Positions 31,861-41,300 of a stretch of 64,000 nucleotides of DNA are shown piece by piece. The notes below the pieces were generated by a model. That model was not told where the DNA came from. It saw only the letters and a program-made list of their open reading frames with translations, and made no database searches. The translations under genes and the position numbers were made by a program. Source of the DNA: Bacteroidia bacterium (GTDB lineage: Bacteria; Bacteroidota; Bacteroidia; NS11-12g; UBA955). Position 1 is the first letter of the stretch, and every line of letters starts with the position of its first letter. The stretch is from positions 62,001 through 126,000 of the forward strand of contig JAMNXP010000001.1 in assembly GCA_023653095.1 (NCBI GenBank), read 5' to 3'.

Positions 31861-32815
31861 CTATTTCCATTATTTGGTTCAACTTTTCAATAGCTATTCC
31901 GCAATCGTATAAATTTTCTACAGTGAGAATCAACTTTTCAATAGCATCTAAGAGCGTAATAATGAGAATTTCCGCTGCTAAAAATTGCCCTAGGCTAATG
32001 CTTTGATTGACCAATAAATAACTTCCTAAGATCAACATCATAGCCGTAAATAATACTTTGGTCAATATTCCAAGCCAAGCTTGTCTGTATAGAATTCCAA
32101 AATGTTGAGTTCTACTTTCTGCGTAGTTATTCAAGTGCCCATTGATTTCATCTATATTTAAATCAGTATCTTCCTCGGCAAACAACCTTCTTAATGATTC
32201 TGCCGTTAAAAACTTAAAATTTGATTCTCTTCGGGCAGTTTCAAAACCTCTTTTCCAGGTTAATCGCAACACGATAAAGACAATAATCAAAACTACAATT
32301 CCAAAAAGAATAAAGATGGGGTGATATAATGACAATAGTAACAATCCAAAGATAGCTTGAAGTAATTTCCCTGTAAAATCAATCAATAATTTAGATAAAC
32401 TCTTTTGTAGTGTGATTACATCAATGAAATAAGAGGTTTTCATCTTTACATACCATCCATATTTAATACCTGTTTCACGAAGTTCCGAAATCTTGTCTCG
32501 GAAAATTTCTCCAAACTTTAGAAATAACTTTCTTTCAATACTATCAATGATACTTAATTGGGCAAGTTTAGTCACACCAGCCAAAAGTACACACAACGTG
32601 ATGACCAATGACAATAGAAACCAACTAGTAGACAATCTCCCTCCCATAACAAATCCTATGATGGTCTGTATTCCTAGGGGAATGGCCAAACTAATTAATC
32701 CTGAAAACACGGCATATACATAAAGGAATTTAACGTTCCTTTTTTCATAGCTCAATAGAGCTAAAATGTTTTTAATGGGAGTGTCTTGATTAAAAGTGCT
32801 TTTAGTAATACTCAT
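31853..32815 (-). CDS. ABC exporter transmembrane-domain-only protein (no nucleotide-binding domain)
   Basis: Type-1 exporter TMD features (LKFGEIFRDKISELRETG...IIDFTGKLLQ...; YDCGIAIEKLNQIMEIDG*) but ORF stops where an NBD would begin; no Walker A, LSGGQ or Walker B. Confidence 0.85.
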   Translation of the reverse strand: MSITKSTFNQDTPIKNILALLSYEKRNVKFLYVYAVFSGLISLAIPLGIQTIIGFVMGGRLSTSWFLLSLVITLCVLLAGVTKLAQLSIIDSIERKLFLKFGEIFRDKISELRETGIKYGWYVKMKTSYFIDVITLQKSLSKLLIDFTGKLLQAIFGLLLLSLYHPIFILFGIVVLIIVFIVLRLTWKRGFETARRESNFKFLTAESLRRLFAEEDTDLNIDEINGHLNNYAESRTQHFGILYRQAWLGILTKVLFTAMMLILGSYLLVNQSISLGQFLAAEILIITLLDAIEKLILTVENLYDCGIAIEKLNQIMEIDG

Positions 32816-32859
32816 ATAATCTTTAGTAAGTATTTGGAAGCAAAAATACGAGGAAATTC

Positions 32860-34287
32860 TTATTTACCGCGTCCTTGTATCATGATCAGAAATGTATTGA
32901 ACAGTATTTTAAGATCTAAAGCGAGCGACATATTTTCTAAATAGAAAATATCGAACTTCATTCTATCTACCATCTGTGTAACATCTTCTGCATAGCCGTA
33001 TTTGATTTGTCCCCAACTTGTAATTCCAGGCTTAACGCGATGAAGACGTTTGTAAATGGGTGATATATTAACGATTTGATCTATGAAAAACTGTCTTTCT
33101 GGCCTTGGACCTACCAAGCTCATTTGTCCCAAAAGAACATTAATGAATTGAGGAAGTTCATCCAATCGAGATTTTCTGAGAAATACTCCTACTCTCGTTC
33201 TTCGATCATCTAGGTCATTACTTAACTGCGGACCATGCTTCTCTGCATCGACGAACATGCTTCTAAATTTGATGATTTTAAAGGGAATACCTTTGTGACC
33301 GATTCTATCTTGTCTAAAAAACATTGGGCCTTTTGAATTTACCTTTATGGCGATCCCAATAAAAAGAAATAATGGCGAAATAATGACCAAGGCTAAAGCT
33401 GAAATTGCAATATCAATGAACCGTTTTAGGAATTTTTGCCAATAAGGCATCACTTCGAAGTCAACTTCTGCAAGAGATGCACCCAAAATATTGTTCATTT
33501 TTACCATTCCCAATACCATGGCATATTCATTGGGAAGCATTTTTATGTGAACAGATTGGTTCTCTATTTTATCCATGATTCGAGGAACCATCTCTGATTC
33601 ATCAGACTCATTGGCAATAATGATGTCTTCAATTTGGTATTTCTGAATGAGATAAATCAACTCTTCCCAATTTCCTAAAATAGACCTTCTTGAGTGTTTG
33701 ATAAATTCTGTGGGATATGAATGAGACTTAATGCCAACAAAGCCAATGACATTGAAGCCTTCGTATACTTTTGCATGTTCAATTTCGCCCCATAGGTTCA
33801 AAGCCGTGTTACCCGTTCCCACAATGAGCGTCTTATAACCCCATTCTCTTTTTCTAAACTTATTGATGGTGTAGGTTGCATTAAACAATCTAAAAATCAA
33901 AGTGGAGAAGAAATGAAAACCAAATAATACACCCAAACTGGTGTAGTAGTCAGTGTAATTGGATACGCTATCATCAAGGATCAATACAAAAAACAAGAAT
34001 AATACCCCAACAATACTAGTAGCTATTGTATTTTCTAATTCCTTTAGCCTAGATCTTCTTAAAATGAACTGGTAATACCCCGTCATTGCATATAAAAACA
34101 ACCAAAACAGGGGTATAAGAATCAGTCCTAAATATAATTTTGGATCTTGGTTTATTGGAATGGTGTAACCATGTTTTGAGGCCTCAATAAAGTTCTTACG
34201 AAAAAGAAATAGAGCCAGCCAAGACAAACTAGCAGCTACCCAATCAAAGAAAAGATGAGATAATAAACGTATGTTATCCTTTTTCAC
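32860..34287 (-). CDS. Exopolysaccharide polyprenyl glycosylphosphotransferase (WcaJ-like)
   Basis: N-terminal TMs; KRFIDIAISALALVIISPLFLFIGIAIKVNSKGPMFFRQDRIGHKGIPFKIIKFRSMFVDAE...RKSRLDELPQFINVLLGQMSLVGPRPE. Confidence 0.95.
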   Translation of the reverse strand: MKKDNIRLLSHLFFDWVAASLSWLALFLFRKNFIEASKHGYTIPINQDPKLYLGLILIPLFWLFLYAMTGYYQFILRRSRLKELENTIATSIVGVLFLFFVLILDDSVSNYTDYYTSLGVLFGFHFFSTLIFRLFNATYTINKFRKREWGYKTLIVGTGNTALNLWGEIEHAKVYEGFNVIGFVGIKSHSYPTEFIKHSRRSILGNWEELIYLIQKYQIEDIIIANESDESEMVPRIMDKIENQSVHIKMLPNEYAMVLGMVKMNNILGASLAEVDFEVMPYWQKFLKRFIDIAISALALVIISPLFLFIGIAIKVNSKGPMFFRQDRIGHKGIPFKIIKFRSMFVDAEKHGPQLSNDLDDRRTRVGVFLRKSRLDELPQFINVLLGQMSLVGPRPERQFFIDQIVNISPIYKRLHRVKPGITSWGQIKYGYAEDVTQMVDRMKFDIFYLENMSLALDLKILFNTFLIMIQGRGK

Positions 34288-35180
34288 TTTAAATAGGTTA
34301 AACGGATATTATCAATTAATATTTCACGATTTCCAGAAAATCCTTCAGGCTTATCAATGGAGAAATAAATTTCGTATTTTGTATCAGCAGGTTGACCTTG
34401 AACTTCATAAATTAGATTGGAATAAATTCTTCGCCAATTTCCTTTGGTAGGATTAACAGACATGTATTGAACATAGGCACTTCCAGCAGAATTGTACCTC
34501 TTTAGAGCCAAGGTAACAATTAAATCACTTTTGACATCAAATTCCATAAACACTTCTCTGCCATCATTGGGTAAAGAAGGAATTTTATCAAAAATGGATA
34601 AATCTATATATTTCAACGAGTCGTTAGGGCCAAATTTAGTCACAAAAACATTTGTGTTCCCCTTGAATTTACCGTTTAAATCAAAGCTTCTTAATTCGAT
34701 AGATGTAGCATCTCCTATATTTAATCTAACGGGAACGAGTGTTGAATTACCGGATTCAAAATCTTCCTGCCAAGAAACTTCGGTGTTGCTTCTATAGGTA
34801 AATTTAGGAGTTAAAGTGGTGGTTTTTTCTCTGTTTAAAGTTATTTGAGTATCTAAATAAACCAATGTTCTGTAGGGTACCCAGTTCGCTGAATTACCGT
34901 TATTTTTAATAAATGCTACAAACTGCATTTTTATTGACCCGTCTGCATTGATGGGTATTTTGCATGGAATAGGAAAAGTACCTAACGATTGACCATTGTG
35001 AACGGGTTGAATTCCAATAATTTCGTGAATGGAATTACCTTCAATGCTTGCTGCGTCAACTTCTATAGATGTAATTTCTAAATAAGCCGGAACAAAAGAA
35101 TCGTCTGTTTTACATTGGCTGAGAAAACCCATCCCAAGAAACAAGAAGAAAGCAGATGCCCAATATTTGAAAATCGACAT
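34284..35180 (-). CDS. Lipoprotein of unknown function
   Basis: FLGMGFLSQC lipobox; 4-nt overlap with downstream sugar transferase gene. Confidence 0.75.
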   Translation of the reverse strand: MSIFKYWASAFFLFLGMGFLSQCKTDDSFVPAYLEITSIEVDAASIEGNSIHEIIGIQPVHNGQSLGTFPIPCKIPINADGSIKMQFVAFIKNNGNSANWVPYRTLVYLDTQITLNREKTTTLTPKFTYRSNTEVSWQEDFESGNSTLVPVRLNIGDATSIELRSFDLNGKFKGNTNVFVTKFGPNDSLKYIDLSIFDKIPSLPNDGREVFMEFDVKSDLIVTLALKRYNSAGSAYVQYMSVNPTKGNWRRIYSNLIYEVQGQPADTKYEIYFSIDKPEGFSGNREILIDNIRLTYLK

Positions 35181-35221
35181 AGGGCAAAGTTACGATTAAG
35201 GGAGATGAATAAAAAGTATGC

Positions 35222-36205
35222 TTAAACGGTTTGATACCTTCGTTTGACTTTTTCGCAAATCCATTCACTGAGATCGGAGACCAACTGCAAGTTATGTAGA
35301 TGGGTGAGTGGAGTCAATCGTTTATCTATATTTTCAATAAAGTTGCGCAGTTCCATTCGTTTAGAATGATAGGGCATGATGGGTCTATCAAGGGTAATAA
35401 ATTCAGCTTCTGAAGGAATTTCATTTTCACTCCAAACTGAGTCATTCACCCCATAATCTAACTTCAATTGATCTAGGTTGTTATTATATCTTGATTCAGA
35501 TAATTGATTTTCTGCAAAATTGATATCAAACAACTTGTCTTGCTGATACACTTTTAATAGGTGTTTGCCTTCATCGATGGCTCTTCCCATAGAAATTTGA
35601 CAAATGGAATCATTGTCAAATTCAATATGAATATTCAGTAAGTCAGTTTGCTCTCCGAATAGGAACATGGGTCTAGCATTTACGCTCCTTACGCCACAAT
35701 TCATTAATCTTAAAATGATGTCTAAATCTTCCGCTAAGTTTTTGAAAATCCAAGTTTCAAATTGACCTTTTACAGGGGCTTTACTGAATTTTTCTAATTT
35801 AATGAAGCGGGGCTTTTTTATGAATTGCTGAGCGGTGGTAAAAATGGGTCTTCCGTAAAGAGTATTTCCAAATTGCAACACCGTTTGACTTTCATTTCTG
35901 AGTTTTTCTAAGGTACTGATTTCGTGGGTGGACCAATGCCTGAAACCGTCAACGAAAATGTGTTTACCGTAGCGAATCATTTGGCTTAGAACATCAACAT
36001 CAACGCTATCTACTTGATTTCCAACAATAAAAAGATCGCCTTTGTCAATGATTTCCAACAATTGAATCAAGTCACCCATAAGGTTGTAATTGTTGGAATC
36101 GTCAGGATCAAGGTACCCTTGAATTTGAATACCATCAATTGAATTTAATTCTTGGAGGTATTCTTCAATGGCTTTACTTGAGCCTAAAATGATGCTTCGT
36201 TTCAT
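35222..36205 (-). CDS. Divergent Gfo/Idh/MocA-like protein, possible pseudo-oxidoreductase
   Basis: Fold order resembles Gfo/Idh/MocA (IILGSSKAIEEYLQ; MIRYGKHIFVDGFRHWS) but GxGxxG and EKP motifs are not present. Confidence 0.6.
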   Translation of the reverse strand: MKRSIILGSSKAIEEYLQELNSIDGIQIQGYLDPDDSNNYNLMGDLIQLLEIIDKGDLFIVGNQVDSVDVDVLSQMIRYGKHIFVDGFRHWSTHEISTLEKLRNESQTVLQFGNTLYGRPIFTTAQQFIKKPRFIKLEKFSKAPVKGQFETWIFKNLAEDLDIILRLMNCGVRSVNARPMFLFGEQTDLLNIHIEFDNDSICQISMGRAIDEGKHLLKVYQQDKLFDINFAENQLSESRYNNNLDQLKLDYGVNDSVWSENEIPSEAEFITLDRPIMPYHSKRMELRNFIENIDKRLTPLTHLHNLQLVSDLSEWICEKVKRRYQTV

Positions 36206-36296
36206 CAAGTTTTAAAATTGTTTTCGTCATGCAAAAATTGAGGTTTAACTTTGTGTTCCCAAATTGCGTTTCACACAATCATTACAGGCGTACAAT

Positions 36297-36947
36297 ATGT
36301 TAGACCTCCCAGTACATAAAGGAAGAAGATTAAAGCTAATCAGTGAGTTGGAGCACAAAGGCATCCAAAACAAAGCCGTACTCGAGGCCATGAAGCGCGT
36401 ACCCCGTCATTGGTACTTCCCAAAAGACTTCGAAAACCTCGCTTACAGAGATGCTGCATTTCCTATTGGGCACGATCAAACCATATCCCAACCTTATACC
36501 GTAGCCTTTCAAACTCAGCTGATAGATGTAGAAGTTGATAGTAAAGTCCTAGAAATTGGAACCGGTTCAGGATATCAAGCTGCAGTTTTAGCAGAACTCG
36601 GAGTTCAGCTTTATTCCATTGAATATGTAAAGCCATTATTACAAGAAGCAGCTAGATTATTGGTTTCATACAGAGACAAAATCAAACTCATTCACGGAGA
36701 TGGCAGCAAGGGTTATTCAAAATATGCTCCCTATGATGCCATCATTGTAACCGCAGGTGCTCCAACAATTCCTCAAGAATTAATGAAGCAATTGAAAATA
36801 GGAGGTAGGTTGGTTATACCTGTGGGAACTGAAAGAAACAGTCAAGAAATGTTTCGTATAACAAGAAATTCCGAAACTCATTTTAAACGTGAAAAGTTTG
36901 GAGACTTTAAGTTTGTTCCTCTGGTCGGAAAAGATGGTTGGCTCTGA
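36297..36947 (+). CDS. pcm: Protein-L-isoaspartate O-methyltransferase
   Basis: DAAFPIGHDQTISQPYTVAFQTQLID...KVLEIGTGSGYQAAVLAEL...IIVTAGAPTIPQELMKQLKIGGRLVIPVG. Confidence 0.97.
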   Translation: MLDLPVHKGRRLKLISELEHKGIQNKAVLEAMKRVPRHWYFPKDFENLAYRDAAFPIGHDQTISQPYTVAFQTQLIDVEVDSKVLEIGTGSGYQAAVLAELGVQLYSIEYVKPLLQEAARLLVSYRDKIKLIHGDGSKGYSKYAPYDAIIVTAGAPTIPQELMKQLKIGGRLVIPVGTERNSQEMFRITRNSETHFKREKFGDFKFVPLVGKDGWL

Positions 36948-36953
36948 ATTTCT

Positions 36954-38231
36954 TTAGTGCATTGCTGCTTCAATTTCTTCTACTTCAATCGGGAAATTAG
37001 CCATTAAATCAATCACATTAGCCGTATTTACAATAACATCATTTTCAATTCTCACCCCAATTCCTTCCTCTGGAATGTAAATGCCAGGTTCAATGGTAAG
37101 CACTGATCCTTCAGGAATGGGTTCGTATCGATGCATTACATCGTGAACATCCAGTCCCAAATGATGGGAAGTTCCGTGCATGAAATATTTCATGAAGGCC
37201 CTTGGATTATCTTTGATTTCTTGGGATGTGAACAGCCCTAATTCCACTAACTTTTCGTTTGTGAACTTGCAAACTTCTGCGTGATATTCTGGCAATGGAA
37301 CTCCAGGCTTAATGATGGAATGAGCGAATTTATGTACATCTAATACCGCATTATAAACCTGTTTTTGTCTTGCGGTGAAAGTGCCATTGGCAGGCACACA
37401 CCGGGTTAAATCGCCATTGTAATTGCCGTATTCAGCGCCAAAATCCAATAACAACAAATCACCTTCTTTCACCTGTTTATTGTTCTCAATATAATGTAAC
37501 ACGCATGCTGAACTTCCTGAAGCGATGATGGGATCAAAAGCAAATCCGCGACTTCTATTTCTCACAAATTCATGCACCAATTCAGCTTCAATTTCGTATT
37601 CCCAAACACCTGGTTTGATGAATTTCAGAACCCTCATCAATCCTTTACGAGTGATTTCTACGGCTTCTTTCAGCATTTCAATTTCTTCAGGTTCTTTTTG
37701 CATTCGCAATCTAGCCATGATAGGCGCACTTCGGAAGAAATGATGTGCAGGATATTTGGATTTTAGTTGATGCGTTAGTGTCACATTTGAATATGCCACG
37801 TCTGATAGAAATCTATCATTTTCATTCAAATTGACATAAATATTTTCGGCCATCAAAATAACCGAATGAATGGTTTTCCAAAACTCATGAAACCAAAAAA
37901 CGGAACTAATTCCAGACTTCTCAAAAACTTGATCGGGATTTAAGCGAGCTCCATCCCAAACGGCAATTTGTTCGTTGGTTTCCTTGACAAATATGGCCTC
38001 TTTAAACATCGGATTCGGACAATCAGGAAACAAAACCAAGATAGTATCCTCTTGATCAACTCCAGTCAAATAGTATAAATCTGATTGCTGCCTAAAACTG
38101 AAAAAAGCATCTCCGTTTCGAGGCATTTCTGCATTGGAATGAAAAATTGCAACAGAACCTGGCTTCATATTCGAAGACAACTTCTGCCTATTTTTGATGA
38201 ACAAGTCTTTCGAAGGAGATTGGTATTTCAT
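36954..38231 (-). CDS. Aminopeptidase P family (Xaa-Pro) metallopeptidase
   Basis: QQSDLYYLTGVDQEDTILVL...LLLDFGAEYGNYNGDLTRCVP...HGTSHHLGLDVHD...TIEPGIYIPEEGIGVRIENDV. Start set at MKYQSPSKDLF. Confidence 0.95.
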   Translation of the reverse strand: MKYQSPSKDLFIKNRQKLSSNMKPGSVAIFHSNAEMPRNGDAFFSFRQQSDLYYLTGVDQEDTILVLFPDCPNPMFKEAIFVKETNEQIAVWDGARLNPDQVFEKSGISSVFWFHEFWKTIHSVILMAENIYVNLNENDRFLSDVAYSNVTLTHQLKSKYPAHHFFRSAPIMARLRMQKEPEEIEMLKEAVEITRKGLMRVLKFIKPGVWEYEIEAELVHEFVRNRSRGFAFDPIIASGSSACVLHYIENNKQVKEGDLLLLDFGAEYGNYNGDLTRCVPANGTFTARQKQVYNAVLDVHKFAHSIIKPGVPLPEYHAEVCKFTNEKLVELGLFTSQEIKDNPRAFMKYFMHGTSHHLGLDVHDVMHRYEPIPEGSVLTIEPGIYIPEEGIGVRIENDVIVNTANVIDLMANFPIEVEEIEAAMH

Positions 38232-38373
38232 TATATTGTCAATTTGTAGGGCAAATTTATCATTAAGTTCCAACGAATCTGAATATGCTTTGGAAAAAAT
38301 GATGAAAAAAATGTACTTTTGGGGCAACGCGAAAATTACAGTTCGTGTCAAAGAAGCAATCATCAAAATCAAT

Positions 38374-41300
38374 ATGAGAAGATTTTTACCCTTTTTATTC
38401 GCCATCCTATTTTTCATGGGGCCAAAAACATCAAATGCATCACACATGATGGGTGCTGACATGAGTTACAGATGTTTGGGCAACGGCAAGTACAAAATTA
38501 CCTTTAAAATTTACCGTGACTGTCGTGGTATTTCGTTCAGTGGACCAACTTTTGGTGCTTTCGCTGGACTTAACGGCGGTAATGGTTGCGGAAACGTTTC
38601 TTTAGGTGGAGTTACCAGAACAGGAATTAGAGACGTAACAACCCGTTGTTCTTCAGCTTCTAGTCCTTGTAGTCCTTCAAACACATACCAAACAGGTAAA
38701 GGCGTAGAGGAACATACCTTTGAAGTTACTATTGACTTTGGTTCATCGCCGTTAAATCAGTTTGTAAACAACAGCTCATCATGTTGCGAGGTGACTTTTT
38801 ACACTGGTCAGTGTTGTAGAAATAGTGCGATTACCACGGGTGCATCTAATCAAGATTTCTATACCACTTGTATGATCAACATTTGTAACATCAAGAAAAC
38901 CACAAATAAATGTAATAGTAGTCCTCAGCTTTCTAATGAACCAGTAGGTTTCTTATGCTGTAATACACCTTGGTACTACAATAACGGTGCGATAGATACT
39001 GTTGATTTTGACTCTATTTCTTATAACCTAGTAAAAGGATTACGTGGTTTACCAAATAACGCAGTACCTTATTCTTCTCCTTTTACAGATCAATACCCCA
39101 TTACTCCATTTTGCATTCCACCAACAACCATTAAATGCGATCCCAAGCCAAACTTAGTTCCCCCACGTGGATTTTACTTTGATACAACCAATGGTGATAT
39201 CATTGTAACTCCTACTAAATGTGATGAAGTTCCAATCTTGGTTATTCAGCAAACGGAGTGGCGACAAGATAGTGCTACTGGGAAATGGATAGTCGTAGGT
39301 CGAACACGACGAGATATGCAAATGTGGGTGCTTGATGAATGTGGATATAACAAACCACCTATCATCAATGGTCCTTTCTCGTGGAATATCTGTGAAGGTG
39401 ATAAGATTTGTAAAAAAATTAAAATTACCGACGAAACCTTTACACCAAACCAAAAGACCCCTGATACAGTTCTAGCAAAATGGAACGGTGGTATTCCAGG
39501 TGCTACATTTACGGTTGTAGATCCTACAAAACGTGAAAAAGAATATGAATTCTGTTGGCAAACTAAGCGAGGTGATGCATCTGAAGTATCTTATTCATTC
39601 ACCGTAAACGCAACAGACCAGCACTGTACACCTCCTATGAACTCTATCCGAAGCTTCAAGGTTAAGGTGAATCCTCGTGCAGAAGCTGTTAGAAAATACG
39701 ATACATTAAAATGTGGTAGGTTTGCCTTTACCTCAGTCTTACCGGCGAATTTCAAGAGTAAAGCAACGTACTTATGGAGTGTAAGAGATTCAAATGGAAT
39801 GGAGTTGAAGTACAGTACAAAGATGTCGGATTCTATGAATTATTATTGGGGTGGAAAATACATCTTTGTACATACCATCAATAATTCGTTCAACTGTCCA
39901 ACAGTTTATGCAGACACTGTTGAATTCCCAGCACCTCCTAAAGCGGTTTTAGCTACTGCAGATACTTTTGCATGTTTGAATACCAACATGACATTGAAAC
40001 CCAATATCTTACATGCTAAATCCCCCTACAAGTATTATTGGACACGTTGGAAGATGACTCCTGATAGCACCAAAACCACTTACATCATGTCTAATGAACT
40101 TCATGTCAGTGGTGATACATTGGAAACCATGAAGGTGAATAAGGTAGTTTCTGACTCAATCATTCGTGTTAGAATCACAGACGGAGATGGTTGTAAATTC
40201 TGGGATACTGCTGTTATTTGGTTAAAACCATTGCCTAAAGTGGACCTAGGAAAAGACCAAAGGATCTGTACTTATGAAATTGCTACATTCGATGCTCAAA
40301 ACAACGATACTTTAGATTATTTCTGGAGTTCTGGTGATACCACTCAAGTTGTATACAAAAATGTTGCAGGACAGTATACAGTGAAGTTGGTTGATCGCAC
40401 CTTCAAATGTGAAAGAACTGATACAATTAATCTGTTTGTGAATGATACAGTAGTTGCAATTGCAGGTGCTGATCAGGTAATTTGTCATCAGAAATCAGCA
40501 ACATTGCAAGGTCAACACAAACCTTATAATCAAACAGCTACCTACCAATGGAAGAATCTAACTCAAAATACGACTCTGGGTGCAAATTTTGAGTATGTAG
40601 TCTCACCAAAGAATACCAATCCCAATGGTGGATCTGCCCAGGATTTCAATTATCAATTCTATGCAAAAGTGACTCAATCTGGTCATACTTGTGAAGATTA
40701 TGATACTATGACCGTTAAGGTGAACACTCTACCTATTGTGACATGGACAAAGAAGCCATTGCCTCCGCAGTGTTATGATTACGGTGATATTGAATTAAAT
40801 AGTTTCTTGAACGTAGGAAAAACAAATGGTGTAAGAATTTGGTCTGGAAATTTACAAGCCAAGGACCAATATGTTGATAGTATAACAGCTACTCGTCATC
40901 TGTTTAAAACCTCGTTGTTGGATAACTCAAAACTACAAAATGGTCAAAACTACCAAGCGAAAGTTTACGGCTGGTTCAAAGACACCAACGGTTGTGTAAA
41001 CTACGATTCTGCTATCCAACGAATTAATGGTAACCCAATACTTCAATTAACTCCTAAGATTTACTGCCAAGACCTTGGAGAGGCGTCAATGGATAACAAC
41101 GTAATTCGTCCTAAAACCAAAGCAGGTATCAAATGGACTTGGGAAGTGAAAACTGTTCCATCAGGGGTAAATGCAGCGAATGTATTGGTGAATAATAACC
41201 CATTCGGAACGCCTGATTTCCGATTTAAATTTGGAGACCCAACCGAAGATTTCTACATGGGTAGATATCATTATAGTCTGTGTATTGAAGACGTAATTAC

